Program-made: the position numbers and the translations under genes
Notes under the pieces: generated by a model
What the model saw: only the letters and a program-made list of their open reading frames with translations
Told to the model about the DNA's origin: nothing
Databases searched by the model: none
NCBI GenBank assembly: GCA_020725625.1
Contig: DYET01000106.1
Coordinates: 1 to 46,730, forward strand
Direction of reading: 5' to 3'
DNA: 46,730 nucleotides
Source of the DNA: Desulfovirgula sp.
GTDB lineage: Bacteria; Bacillota; Desulfotomaculia; Desulfotomaculales; Desulfocucumaceae
Shown here: positions 8,488-18,279 of the stretch, one piece after another
How positions within the stretch are numbered: the first letter of the stretch is position 1
Layout of the letters: every line of letters starts with the position of its first letter

Positions 8488-9717
8488 TTGCAGTTTAGAT
8501 TAAACGCCGTGTGGGTTGCGATCATCGCACTGGCCTTTGTGTTCAGCCTGGCCTACCTCTGGTTTGCCCTGTTTCCCGGCCGGGCGGCACCGGAAGCCGG
8601 GCAGTATTTCAGCGCCGAACAGGTGAACCGGGGCCGGGAGTACAACCGGGTAATGCGGCTGGTCTTTATCGGGAGTTTTGCCTCCCAGGCGGCCTTCCTG
8701 GCCTGGCTGTTGTTCCGCGGCCAAGGGGCCGAACTTTCCCGCTGGATCCAGCAGTTGACCGGCGGAAGCTACTGGGGAAGCTTGTTCCTTTTTTTTCTGG
8801 CGGTCTGGCTGTCCCTGCGACTAATCAATCTCCCCTTCACCCTCTTCGGAAGCTATTTCTGGCAGCACCGCTGGGGTTTTTCCACCCAGACCATGTCGTC
8901 CTGGTGGCTGGACTACCTCAAGGGTACCGGGCTGGACCTGGCCTTGTCGGCCGCCGGCGTGCTTCTGCTATTCTGGATCATGAGCCGCTGGCCCGGCGCC
9001 TGGTGGGTCGCGGGGGCCGCCTTCTTCTCTCTCTGGCTGGTAATCCAGACCCTGATCTGGCCGGTGGTGGTGTCTCCTCTTTTCAACCGGTTTGTCCCAG
9101 CCAAAGACCCGGCGGTTACGGACATGGTCCGCCAGCTCTCCCGGAAGGCCCGCCTGCCTGTCGGACAGGTGCTGGTGATGGACGCCAGCCGCCGCACCAC
9201 CAAGGCCAACGCCTATTTTGCCGGCCTGGGCCCGACCAAGCGCATCGTCATCTACGACACCCTTTTGAACGATTATCCCCCGGACCAGGTGGAGGCGGTG
9301 CTGGCCCACGAAATGGCCCACTGGATCAGGGGCCATATCTTCAAGGGGCTTGCCCTGGGCATCCTGGGCAGCTTCACGGCCTGGGGCCTTCTGTTTCTGC
9401 TGCTGCGGGGGGCCGTTCCGTTACCGCCCGGGCTGCCGCCACCGCACCTCTGGGTAGCGGTACTGCTGTTCTTTTTGCTGCTTTCCTTCGCCGGCAGCCC
9501 CGTGGAAAACCACATTTCCAGGGCCATGGAAAAGGAGGCCGACCGGGTGGCGGTGGAGCTGACCGGAAATGTCCCGGCGGCCGTCCGCCTGCAGGTCAAC
9601 CTGGCCTGCAAAAACCTGTCCGACGTTTCACCGCCGGCCTTTATCCAGTGGTTCAGCTACAGTCACCCGCCGGTACTGACCAGGATCGAGCTAATCCAGC
9701 AGGCAGGCAGGCCTTAG
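8488..9717 (+). CDS. M48 family (Ste24/CAAX protease-like) metallopeptidase
   Basis: Multi-TM protein with zinc motif HEMAH (AVLAHEMAHWIRGH) and downstream EKEAD; TTG start. Confidence 0.9.
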   Translation: MQFRLNAVWVAIIALAFVFSLAYLWFALFPGRAAPEAGQYFSAEQVNRGREYNRVMRLVFIGSFASQAAFLAWLLFRGQGAELSRWIQQLTGGSYWGSLFLFFLAVWLSLRLINLPFTLFGSYFWQHRWGFSTQTMSSWWLDYLKGTGLDLALSAAGVLLLFWIMSRWPGAWWVAGAAFFSLWLVIQTLIWPVVVSPLFNRFVPAKDPAVTDMVRQLSRKARLPVGQVLVMDASRRTTKANAYFAGLGPTKRIVIYDTLLNDYPPDQVEAVLAHEMAHWIRGHIFKGLALGILGSFTAWGLLFLLLRGAVPLPPGLPPPHLWVAVLLFFLLLSFAGSPVENHISRAMEKEADRVAVELTGNVPAAVRLQVNLACKNLSDVSPPAFIQWFSYSHPPVLTRIELIQQAGRP

Positions 9718-9786
9718 GCGGCATGCCGGCCAGGCGGGCAATTCCCTCAAATCGATATTAAAACCGGCGAAGGAGGAGATGGATGA

Positions 9787-10110
9787 ATGTTTGCCAAAAG
9801 CGGACCCGGCGGCTACCTGCACATGGCCGACGGGGTAAAAAGGAAAACCCTGGTCTTCGGTAAAAACACCCTGATGACCGAGTTCCGCCTGGAAAAGGGA
9901 AAAGTCCTTCCGTTACATAAACATCCCCAGGAGCAAACGGGCTACCTGGTTTCCGGGAAAATAGTTCTTTTTATCGGCGGTGAAAAATACGTGGCCGGCC
10001 CCGGGGACAGCTGGGCAATCCCGGGAAACGTGGAACACCGGGTGGAAACTGTTGAAGACTCGGTGGCGGTGGAGGTCTTCGCCCCGGTAAGGGAGGATTA
10101 CCTGCCTTGA
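9787..10110 (+). CDS. Cupin domain protein
   Basis: EKGKVLPLHKHPQEQTGYLVSGKIVLFIGGEKYVAGPGDSWAIPGNVEHRVE matches cupin motifs 1 and 2. Confidence 0.88.
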   Translation: MFAKSGPGGYLHMADGVKRKTLVFGKNTLMTEFRLEKGKVLPLHKHPQEQTGYLVSGKIVLFIGGEKYVAGPGDSWAIPGNVEHRVETVEDSVAVEVFAPVREDYLP

Positions 10111-10171
10111 AAATAGAGCTGGCCGGTTGACCTGCAGCCTTCTGCGGCCGAGAGATTGCAGGGCCGGCCGG

Positions 10172-12094
10172 TCATTGCCCCTGGGAACAACCAAGGATGC
10201 TCTTTTTAAGCTCAAGGTACCGGGAGGTAAAGTACGGGCCGTTCTGCGCCTCCCGGTGGTCAAACCCGAACACCCTCCTGCTCACGGCCAGGACCGGGGG
10301 GGCCTGAATCCTTTTGGCCACGGCCATGCCGGTATAAGCCTTCCACCAGCGCTCCAGGTCCTCGACAAACTCCCGCGGGCTACCGAACAGCCTTTTCACC
10401 AGCCCGGGCCGGCAGCCTATGTTCTCCTCCAAAACGCCCCGGCGGTACCAGTCCAAAATGTCCTCGGGGGTTGCCCTGTTCCAGTTTTCCACGAAGGCCC
10501 GGAACAGGTAGTCATGGTAGGGGTAGACAATGGGATCGCCCTTTCCCTGGTCCACTGCCTGGTCGAAGGAAAGCTCGGCGCTGGGTACCAGGCCGATGAT
10601 TTCACGGGGGATGACCTCCCATTGATAAACCTGCCGGTTGAGATATTCGGCCAGGTCATAGACCTGGTGCTTCCAGAGGTCGGCCAGGGCCGCGAAGAAC
10701 CCGGCCTGGTCCCCGTAAAGGGTGGAGTAGCCCACCGTCATTTCACTCTTATTGGCGTTGCAGGTGAACCCGCCCCCGAAGGCCGCCGCCAAAGCCGCCA
10801 GAATGCGGGCGGACCGGTCCCGGGCCTGGATGTTTTCGGCCATGAGAGGGGTCACCCCGAGACTGAACTGCCGGCCGTCCCTGAGGTTCACAACCGGGGT
10901 CCGGCTGATCTGGCCGATGGTGAACTCCACCGCCCCCTGGACGGGAACGACGGCGTACGGGCAGCCCAGGTTGCGGGCAAGCTGTTCGGCCAGCCTCCTG
11001 GTGGTCGGCGAGTTGTATATGCTTGGCATGTTCACCAGCAGTACGTTATCGGGCCCCAGCACCCTGGTGTACAGAGAGGCGCTCACGGCCGAGTCGATTC
11101 CCCCCGAGACCCCGATGACCACTCTTTCTATGCCGATTGAAGGCAAGAACCTGCTTATGCCGTAGCTCAAGGCCCGGTAAATACTGCCCGTGTCCCTGTC
11201 GTCCGGAACCCCGACGGGGGAAAGACCGGCGCCTCCGGAAGCCAGGTCGAGGTCGACTACTTCCAGTACGGGGGAAAATGGGGGACAGCAGGCCACGGTA
11301 CGGCCCCCGGCATCGTACACGGTGCTGCAGCCGTCGAAGGTGAAAACGGTCTTGCCGTTGTTTTGGATGCCTACATTGTTGACGTAAACCAGTGGAACAC
11401 AGGCGTCCTTGACCTGCCTGGAAAAAACCCGGTTTCGCTTGTTGTTTTTACCCAGGGTGAATGGCGAGCTGGATATGTTGACGAAAAGGTGCACCGGCCC
11501 GTTGCGGCTGATGGCGGCCATGGGCTTGAAGGAGTAGTCCTCGCTCCACCCGTCTTCGCACAGGATGCAGCCGATCCTCAACTCGTTCCCGGCGACATTC
11601 ATCACCACCGGCTGAAGGAGGTCCTCCACCTTTTCGCCGAGTTCCAGCGCCAGCTTGCGCAGGCTGTAAAAATGCCGGTCGTCTTCAAACTCCCGGTAAT
11701 TAGGCTGCAGGGACTTAACCCTGAAAGGGTAGGGGAAATTGTCGCCGCCGCACAGCCTTCCGTCCCGGGCCGCAAAAAACGAGTTGTACTTCCGGACCCT
11801 GCCGTCGTCGCCTATCCTGTCCCAATCCACACCGACATTGCCGAACAGCACGCAAATGCCCTCAGAGGCCGCAACAACCCGGCGGCCGTACTCCTCACAG
11901 TCTCTCAAAAAGGCGCGCTGTTCCCAGGTGTCGCCCAGCAGGTAACCCGGTACGGCCATTTCCGGGAAAACTATCATATCCGCGTTCAACCTGCGGGCCT
12001 GGCCGATCATCTCCAGCATCGTGCGGGTGTTCAAATCCGGCCGGCCGGGAATCACTTCCATCTGGGCCAGGGCTATTTTAAGAGAAAATGCCAT
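10172..12094 (-). CDS. nadE: Glutamine-dependent NAD+ synthetase
   Basis: N-terminal nitrilase domain (KIALAQMEVIPGRPDLN...GCILCEDGW) plus ammonia-dependent synthetase domain (VIGVSGGIDSAVSASLY). Start at internal Met 12094 judged likely. Confidence 0.93.
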   Translation of the reverse strand: MAFSLKIALAQMEVIPGRPDLNTRTMLEMIGQARRLNADMIVFPEMAVPGYLLGDTWEQRAFLRDCEEYGRRVVAASEGICVLFGNVGVDWDRIGDDGRVRKYNSFFAARDGRLCGGDNFPYPFRVKSLQPNYREFEDDRHFYSLRKLALELGEKVEDLLQPVVMNVAGNELRIGCILCEDGWSEDYSFKPMAAISRNGPVHLFVNISSSPFTLGKNNKRNRVFSRQVKDACVPLVYVNNVGIQNNGKTVFTFDGCSTVYDAGGRTVACCPPFSPVLEVVDLDLASGGAGLSPVGVPDDRDTGSIYRALSYGISRFLPSIGIERVVIGVSGGIDSAVSASLYTRVLGPDNVLLVNMPSIYNSPTTRRLAEQLARNLGCPYAVVPVQGAVEFTIGQISRTPVVNLRDGRQFSLGVTPLMAENIQARDRSARILAALAAAFGGGFTCNANKSEMTVGYSTLYGDQAGFFAALADLWKHQVYDLAEYLNRQVYQWEVIPREIIGLVPSAELSFDQAVDQGKGDPIVYPYHDYLFRAFVENWNRATPEDILDWYRRGVLEENIGCRPGLVKRLFGSPREFVEDLERWWKAYTGMAVAKRIQAPPVLAVSRRVFGFDHREAQNGPYFTSRYLELKKSILGCSQGQ

Positions 12095-12254
12095 TCCCCC
12101 AAACCACACCTCCCATAGCTTATTCTACCACATAAATCACCCGGTCAAAACCTTCACCGTTTGCCGGGGCGTGCACCGGTTGAAGCAACAGTGGAAGGAA
12201 GGCCGGGGGGGAGGGGCTGGTAGGCGATTGATGTATGCAATGGAAATACTGCAT

Positions 12255-12288
12255 AAAAAAAGAGTCAGAATGATTAATATCCTGACTC
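12255..12288 (-). terminator. Intrinsic terminator of the UPF0173 gene
   Basis: On minus strand: GAGTCAG-N13-CTGACTC followed by T7. Confidence 0.75.
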
Positions 12289-12313
12289 CCGGTTAATTGC
12301 GTCCCTGGAAAGG

Positions 12314-13054
12314 TTAAATCTCGACTTCCTGGCCGGGCTTGATCACCACCACTTCGGTCTCGGGCGCCCTTGTGCGGGCAAGGTTGACGAATTCCCCGGC
12401 GTCCTGGACAAGGATGGGGAAAGTGCCGTAATGGATGGGAACGGCTTTTTTGGGCTTAAGAAGGGTAAGGCTGAAGGCCGCCTGCACCGGGTCCATGACA
12501 AATACGCTGCCGATGGGCAATAGGGCCAGGTCTATGTTGTAAAGCTTCCCGAAAATCTCCATATCGGCGAATATACCGGTGTCTCCCGCGTGATAAACGG
12601 TCTTCCCGTCCTCCAGGACGACGATGTAACCGACCGCGTTCCCCGCGGTCCCGGAATGGAAGGCCTGGGTCATGATCACCTTGATTCCCGCCACTTCAAC
12701 CTGCCCGCCGATGTTCATTCCCATGCCGAAAATGATATTTTCCTGGCTTACCCCGGACTGCTGCAGGGTATTGGCCAGTTCAGGCTGGGCAATTACCACG
12801 GCGCCGGTTGCCTTCACCAGGTCCGGTATATCGCTGCCGAGATGGTCAAAGTGGTCGTGGGTAACCAAAATCAGGTCGGCTTTCCCGATCTCCTCCCTTT
12901 TCACGGGGCAGCTGGGGTTGCCCGTAATCCAGGGGTCGACGAGAACCACTTTCCCCCCTTCCGATGTGATTGCACAGGCGGCGTGACCGAGCCACTTCAC
13001 GCTGTTGGCCACGGCGAATCCCTCCTCCAGTTTTTTTATTGCCAATTTCTGCAA
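12314..13054 (-). CDS. UPF0173 metal-dependent hydrolase (beta-lactamase fold)
   Basis: VKWLGHAACAITSEGGKVVLVDPWITGNPSCP...LVTHDHFDHLG...YHAGDTGIFADM...IPIHYGTFPIL-type motifs. Exact start uncertain. Confidence 0.9.
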   Translation of the reverse strand: MQKLAIKKLEEGFAVANSVKWLGHAACAITSEGGKVVLVDPWITGNPSCPVKREEIGKADLILVTHDHFDHLGSDIPDLVKATGAVVIAQPELANTLQQSGVSQENIIFGMGMNIGGQVEVAGIKVIMTQAFHSGTAGNAVGYIVVLEDGKTVYHAGDTGIFADMEIFGKLYNIDLALLPIGSVFVMDPVQAAFSLTLLKPKKAVPIHYGTFPILVQDAGEFVNLARTRAPETEVVVIKPGQEVEI

Positions 13055-13137
13055 TGTTTTAAATTTTCCTGCCGGCTAAAAAACACTGCCAGGGAAAATA
13101 CAGTCGCCGGGATGGGAAACCGGCAGGTTGCTGAGAA

Positions 13138-13404
13138 TCAAGACTCCTGTCTGTGGTGATGGGGACGGGCTGAGACCCTGGCTATGGCTTTTTCAAGCTC
13201 CTGCTGCACGTCGATCTTGAGTTGGGGGTTAACCGCCCTGATCACCTCCCCTTCGGTGGAAACCACGTAGTTCGGGGGCAAATTGTTCAGAACGATGGCG
13301 GCGACGTCAAGCCTGCACCTCTCACACTTGCAGATATCCCTCTGGTGAAGAATCCTGTTGATCTGTTCAAATACGGCTATTTCCGCAGCATTGACCAGGC
13401 GCAT
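13138..13404 (-). CDS. Late competence development ComFB family protein
   Basis: NAAEIAVFEQINRILHQRDICKCERCRLDVAAIVLNNLPPNYVVS is a ComFB signature with Cys motifs; GGAGG before ATG 13404. Confidence 0.85.
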   Translation of the reverse strand: MRLVNAAEIAVFEQINRILHQRDICKCERCRLDVAAIVLNNLPPNYVVSTEGEVIRAVNPQLKIDVQQELEKAIARVSARPHHHRQES

Positions 13405-13649
13405 AAAACAACCTCCCGTCAAGGTTGGTTCCTTTTGACAATGTCACCTTTTTTATCTTCTCCCTGTCCGGCACTATTCCTTCCCCGGCTCCGCTCCCGG
13501 CGGAAATATTTTCTTTCCAGGGCAGCCGGACTGAAGACCGCTCAGAGTTGCCCCGGCACCGCCCGCGGCAAGGCCGCAGGGTATGCGCCCGGATCCGGCG
13601 GGGCACCGGGGACGGCACGGGACATGAAAACCGGGTATTGACTTTCAGT

Positions 13650-13681
13650 AAAAAACCTGCTGTGATTTCAGCAGGTTTTTT
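13650..13681. terminator. Intrinsic terminator, symmetric A/T tracts (bidirectional-type)
   Basis: AAAAAACCTGCTG-TGATTT-CAGCAGGTTTTTT, just downstream of sspH. Confidence 0.88.
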
Positions 13682-13694
13682 GCTTAAACCGCTT

Positions 13695-13874
13695 TCAACC
13701 CGGGTGGGACTCAGACAATTCCTCCACCGGAACGGTATAGGTGTCCCCGCCGGCGGACACGCTGGCCGTTTCACCGTCGGGATTGAGTCTCTCAATCCAT
13801 ACGGGCCTGCCCCCGTGCAACACCTCTATGGTTTCCTCGGACGCCACAATTTCCCGGGCTCTTTCGTAATTCAC
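13695..13874 (-). CDS. sspH: H-type small acid-soluble spore protein (SspH family)
   Basis: GTG start with GAGGAGG RBS; MNYERAREIVASEETIEVLHGGRPVWIERLNPDGETASVSAGGDTYTVPVEELSESHPG* (59 aa). Not in the ORF track. Confidence 0.87.
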   Translation of the reverse strand: MNYERAREIVASEETIEVLHGGRPVWIERLNPDGETASVSAGGDTYTVPVEELSESHPG

Positions 13875-14166
13875 GAGACATCCTCCTCTTCTTTGTCATC
13901 GGTACTATTTTTCCACGGATTACAAAGTCTAGCCGCAGAGAGCCCGGTTTTCTGCAACGGGCGTTTCAGGAAAAATACGGCGTTCGTCCAGGCAAGGCCT
14001 GTTTTAAACCGGCCCTTCCCGAAAAAAAATATGCAAATTTTTTCTTTATCCCCGGAAGGGTTTGGCCGCTTTATATAAAATCACTAGATCAATGTTGTAG
14101 GGCCGCCTAACGGAAACGGCCCTTCGACGGCCCACCCAAAATGTTATTATGAGGAGGTCAACCGGT

Positions 14167-15333
14167 ATGAGAAAAGTAGCTGTGGCCGGAGTGGGTATGA
14201 CCAAATTCGGAAAAACGGACAAGAGCCTGGTGGAACTGTTCAGCGAGGCCGCCATGGAGGCGATAACCGAATCAAACATCAGGCCCGGGGACATTCAGGC
14301 GCTGTTTGTCGGCAACTGCCTGGGGGATTTTGCCGAGGGCCAGGCCAACATAGCCGGCTTTATCGCGTCGGAACTGGGACTGCCGCCTTCCGTGCCGGCC
14401 ACCAGGTTCGAAGGGGCCTGCGCCACGGCCAGTGTGGCCATCCGCGACGCCTTCATGTGGGTGGCCTCGGGCTTTTACGACACCGTGCTGGTGGGAGGCG
14501 TCGAGAAAATTCTGCACATGGGAACCCCCCTGGCCACCCGGACCTTCGCCATGGCGTCCGACAGCAGGTACGAGGAATTCAGCGGCCTGACCTTCCCCGG
14601 GGTGTTCGCCATGCTGGCGCACATGTACGCCCACAAATACGGCATCCCGCTGCCGGTGCTTAAGGAAAGAATGGCCCTGGTGGCGGTAAAAAACCACAAG
14701 AACGGGGCTAAAAACCCCCTCGCCCAGTTCCAGAAGGAAATTACCGTGGAAACCGTGCTGAACAGCTTCATGGTGGCTGACCCTCTCCAGCTGTTCGACT
14801 GCTGCCCCTTTTCGGACGGCGCTGCGGCCCTGGTCCTGACCACCGAGGAAAAAGCCAGGAAGATGGTGCAAAAACCGGTCTACGTCCTGGGAATCGGCCA
14901 GGGGTCCGCAGGTTCCCTGTGCAGGCAGAAAGATTATACCGTGATGCAGTCCCGGGTCGCCTCGGCCCGGCAGGCATACGAAATGGCGGGAGTGGGCCCC
15001 GGGGACATAGATGTATGCGAGCTGCACGACTGCTTTACCATCGCCGAGATCGTGGCCAGCGAGTGCCTGGGGTTTTTCGAGTTCGGCAAGGGAAGCGAAG
15101 CCCTGGAGACCGGTGAAACAGCCATTGGGGGGAAAATACCGATTAACCCGTCCGGCGGCCTGAAGGCCAAGGGACACCCCATCGGGGCCACCGGGGCCGC
15201 TCAGGCCTATGAAATAGTCAAGCAGCTCCGGGGAGAGTGCGGGGACAGACAGGTAGACGGCGCCAGAATAGGCATGACCGACACTCTGGGCGGAGATGCC
15301 AGCACCATTGTCAATCTGATACTGGGAGTTTAA
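14167..15333 (+). CDS. Thiolase family protein (acetyl-CoA acetyltransferase/SCP2-thiolase type)
   Basis: RKVAVAGVGMTKFGK...GGVEKI...VCELHDCFTIAEI...NPSGGLKAKGHPIGATGAAQ; ATG at 14167 after GAGGAGG. Confidence 0.93.
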   Translation: MRKVAVAGVGMTKFGKTDKSLVELFSEAAMEAITESNIRPGDIQALFVGNCLGDFAEGQANIAGFIASELGLPPSVPATRFEGACATASVAIRDAFMWVASGFYDTVLVGGVEKILHMGTPLATRTFAMASDSRYEEFSGLTFPGVFAMLAHMYAHKYGIPLPVLKERMALVAVKNHKNGAKNPLAQFQKEITVETVLNSFMVADPLQLFDCCPFSDGAAALVLTTEEKARKMVQKPVYVLGIGQGSAGSLCRQKDYTVMQSRVASARQAYEMAGVGPGDIDVCELHDCFTIAEIVASECLGFFEFGKGSEALETGETAIGGKIPINPSGGLKAKGHPIGATGAAQAYEIVKQLRGECGDRQVDGARIGMTDTLGGDASTIVNLILGV

Positions 15334-15345
15334 GGAGGGTTATAA

Positions 15346-15750
15346 ATGTCCTTTTATAAACTGACCCACAGGGAATACTTTGACGCCCTGAAGGAAGGAC
15401 GGCTGTTGGGCCTGAAGTGCAGGCAGTGCGGCGGCTACACCGTCCCGCCCAAGGCCTGCTGCGACGGGTGCGGTGGAACGGACACCGAGGTGGCCGGGCT
15501 AAGCGGCAAGGGTGAAATAAAAACCTTCACCGTTGTCAGGGTAGCCCCCGAAGGCCTGCAGGCCCCCTACATCGTGGCCATGGCCGAACTGGAAGAAGGG
15601 CCCTGGCTGATGGGGAACCTCCTGGATGTCGACCCGGACAGGGCCGGAATGGACCTGATCGGGAAAAAGGTCTCGGTGGGACACAGGGTGGTCCAAATGA
15701 ACTACACCGCCGGAGAAGGGGTCACCCCGGTATTTAAAATAATACCCTGA
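15346..15750 (+). CDS. Zn-ribbon/OB-fold (DUF35-type) thiolase partner
   Basis: GLKCRQCGGYTVPPKACCDGCGG then OB-fold; directly downstream of the thiolase. Confidence 0.88.
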   Translation: MSFYKLTHREYFDALKEGRLLGLKCRQCGGYTVPPKACCDGCGGTDTEVAGLSGKGEIKTFTVVRVAPEGLQAPYIVAMAELEEGPWLMGNLLDVDPDRAGMDLIGKKVSVGHRVVQMNYTAGEGVTPVFKIIP

Positions 15751-15852
15751 GAGGTCAGACTCCGAAAGCCTAATTGTAAGATATATCAGCCCCTGGCTAT
15801 GATTTCCGGTAATCTGTAACCACCCCCCTGGCAATATTAAATATTTGAAGTT

Positions 15853-16767
15853 TTGATCAGATCGGGGGTGATACCAGTGGGATATGAAAAACTCTCCAGG
15901 ACCCGGCTGAGAGAAAAAATTGACCACGCTCTTTCCCTGCTTGAAAGCTGCCGGGTATGCCCCCGCAGCTGCGGGGTGAACCGCCTGGAAAACAAGCCCG
16001 GGGTGTGCCGGGGGGGAAGGAACGCCCGCATCAGCAGCTACGGACCGCATTTCGGCGAGGAAAGCGTACTGGTGGGCAGAAACGGGTCGGGAACGATTTT
16101 TTTTGCCAACTGCAACCTGGCCTGCGTGTTCTGCCAGAACTACGACATTTCTCACGGCGGGGAGGGGTGGGAAGTCACCCCGGAAGAGCTTGGAAAAGTG
16201 ATGCTGAACGTGCAGAACGATGGTTGTCACAACATCAACCTGGTATCCCCGACCCATTACGTCCCGCAAATCATGGAAGCCCTGATTACCGCGGTGGAAG
16301 GAGGACTGAAGGTACCCCTGGTATACAATACCGGAGGTTACGACCCGGTGGAACTGCTGCAAGTTCTGGACGGCGTGGTGGACATATACATGCCCGACAT
16401 TAAGTTCGGGGAAGACTCCGCCGGGGAAAAGTACCTGGGCGTCAAGGACTATTTCACGGTGGCCAGCCGGGCGGTTAAGGAAATGTACAGGCAGGTTGGA
16501 GACATGGAGGTGGACGCCCGGGGTATCTCACGCCGGGGCCTTCTGGTGCGCCACCTGGTTCTCCCGGGCAACCTGGCCGGTACCGACCGGGTGTTGAGGT
16601 TTGTGGCTGAAGAAATTTCAAAGAACACCTACATCAACATCATGGACCAGTACTACCCCGCCCACCGGGCCTTCCGGTACGAGGAGCTGAGCAGGCGGAT
16701 AACCCCGGGGGAATACAGGGATGCGCTGTCCCTGGCCCGGAGCCTGGGATTAAAAAACCTGCTGTAA
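15853..16767 (+). CDS. Radical SAM protein, PflA/PflX-like (COG1313 type)
   Basis: CNLACVFCQNYDIS plus N-terminal CRVCPRSCGVNR...GVCRGG. Start codon uncertain. Confidence 0.88.
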   Translation: MIRSGVIPVGYEKLSRTRLREKIDHALSLLESCRVCPRSCGVNRLENKPGVCRGGRNARISSYGPHFGEESVLVGRNGSGTIFFANCNLACVFCQNYDISHGGEGWEVTPEELGKVMLNVQNDGCHNINLVSPTHYVPQIMEALITAVEGGLKVPLVYNTGGYDPVELLQVLDGVVDIYMPDIKFGEDSAGEKYLGVKDYFTVASRAVKEMYRQVGDMEVDARGISRRGLLVRHLVLPGNLAGTDRVLRFVAEEISKNTYINIMDQYYPAHRAFRYEELSRRITPGEYRDALSLARSLGLKNLL

Positions 16768-16795
16768 AAGTTAAAGTCCCGGCAGCCGGCGGTCC

Positions 16796-16827
16796 GTGCC
16801 CGGGAAAGGCAATCCGTCCCCGGGCAC
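16796..16827. terminator. Strong hairpin GTGCCCGGG-N14-CCCGGGCAC between convergent genes
   Basis: 9-bp perfect stem between the radical SAM gene and cotF; followed by ACAAAAAA rather than T on the plus strand, so terminator function is uncertain. Confidence 0.45.
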
Positions 16828-16890
16828 GACAAAAAACCACCGGCGGCCGCTAGCGGCGGGGACGAATTTGCAGGCCGCCCCCCTTTGGAA

Positions 16891-17496
16891 TCAGGTCATG
16901 TAATTCGGATTGGGCCCCTGAACGGGCGCGGCCTGGCCGGTTATGTTACCGGTCTGGTAGGTCCCGAGAAAATTGCTTTCCGTCCTCATCGGCATGGTGG
17001 GAACCTGGTACATCCCCCGCTGATTCATGTAGCTGAAGGTTTCATAGGCCATTTCGGCGCTGGATACGGCGCCCTGGATGACCATTCGCCTGAGCTGCGG
17101 GTCGGCGCACTCCAGGCCGGCGGCCATGCGCAGAACGGCGGACGCTTTGGCGCAGCCGAGCATTCCGGATGCCACGTCGCGGTCATTTAGCTGCCGGGCC
17201 GACTCGTGGGGGGTAACCGGGGAAGGATTGCGCAGCCCGTATTTGATACTGGCATTGATCCGGGACTGGTAGGGCTCCACCGAGACTCCCCGCTGCTGGG
17301 ACAAAAGGGTCACCATGTTCTGGTATTCCTGCTCCATGTAGTTGACCTGCTTGTCCAAGATCTGCTGCAGCTGCTGATCCCTGATATGGGGGCGGTAAAG
17401 CGTGAACTGGTTGATGCCGTCGATGATGTCCGTCAATACCTCGTGGGCTTCCATGATTTCGTGGGCTCCCAGCTGGTGATGCATAAATCGTTTCAC
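16891..17496 (-). CDS. CotF-type spore coat protein
   Basis: GAHEIMEAHEVLTDIIDGINQFTLYRPHIRDQQLQQILDKQVNYMEQEYQNMV. Confidence 0.85.
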   Translation of the reverse strand: MKRFMHHQLGAHEIMEAHEVLTDIIDGINQFTLYRPHIRDQQLQQILDKQVNYMEQEYQNMVTLLSQQRGVSVEPYQSRINASIKYGLRNPSPVTPHESARQLNDRDVASGMLGCAKASAVLRMAAGLECADPQLRRMVIQGAVSSAEMAYETFSYMNQRGMYQVPTMPMRTESNFLGTYQTGNITGQAAPVQGPNPNYMT

Positions 17497-17754
17497 TCCT
17501 CCGGATTTTTTTTACCGGAAAATAGTATTCCGCCTTCCCGTCCAAAATATAAGCCGACAGGGGAAAAAAAGCTGCCTCCCATGTGCGGCAGCCCCTGCGT
17601 TAAAATGGCCGGCGTATTGAAAGCAACCGGCCCTTATCCGGTTGTAGTTGCCTGCGGTTTGAGTTTAGGTGCCCTGCCCGGATTTGTTCGCCACGACCTT
17701 GATAAGCTTCATCAGCACATCAATGATTTCCCCGGCCGCGCCGGCCAGGTTAAT

Positions 17755-18279
17755 CTAAACAACACTGCGCCCGGCGCCGCCATCCCCCCCGCTCCGGTCA
17801 TGGAAGCGCCCCAGCTTGCGGGCTGCCAGCCGCACCGCATCCACGAACTGGACGTAGCCCGTGCAGCGGCAGAGGTGCCCCGACAACTCTGTTTTAATCT
17901 CCTCCTCCGAGGGCAGGGTCACCCTGTCCAGTAATGACTTGGCTGACAGCACCACGCCGGGCGTGCAGAAGCCGCACTGCACTGCACCGGCCTCGATGAA
18001 GGCCTGCTGGATGGGGTGCAGTTCGCCGGAGGCGCTGATTCCCTCTATTGTCACCACAGCCTTTCCATGGGCCTTCATGGCCGGGACCAGGCAGGAATTT
18101 ACCGGCTTTCCGTCCAGCAGGACGGTGCAGGCACCGCACTCTCCCTCTTCACAACCCCTTTTGGTGCCGGTCAGCAGCAGCTTTTTCCTGATTACGTTGA
18201 CCAGGGTCTCGGCGGGATCCACCAGTACTTCCACCTGTTCCCCGTTGAGAGTGAAATTCAAAACCTGGCCGGTTTTCAT
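17755..18279 (-). CDS. Molybdenum hydroxylase small subunit, (2Fe-2S)-binding (XDH/CoxS type)
   Basis: GCEEGECGACTVLLDGKPVNSC and QCGFCTPGVVLSAKSLL...LCRCTGYVQFVDAV. Confidence 0.93.
   Translation of the reverse strand: MKTGQVLNFTLNGEQVEVLVDPAETLVNVIRKKLLLTGTKRGCEEGECGACTVLLDGKPVNSCLVPAMKAHGKAVVTIEGISASGELHPIQQAFIEAGAVQCGFCTPGVVLSAKSLLDRVTLPSEEEIKTELSGHLCRCTGYVQFVDAVRLAARKLGRFHDRSGGDGGAGRSVV

Noticed and set aside
8511-9761. 416-aa plus-strand ORF in an alternate frame of the M48 gene
   Set aside because: Gly/Pro/Arg-rich out-of-frame shadow of a clear protease gene; typical of high-GC DNA.
10127-11140. 337-aa plus-strand ORF antisense to nadE
   Set aside because: Low-complexity antisense shadow; nadE motifs are unambiguous on the minus strand.
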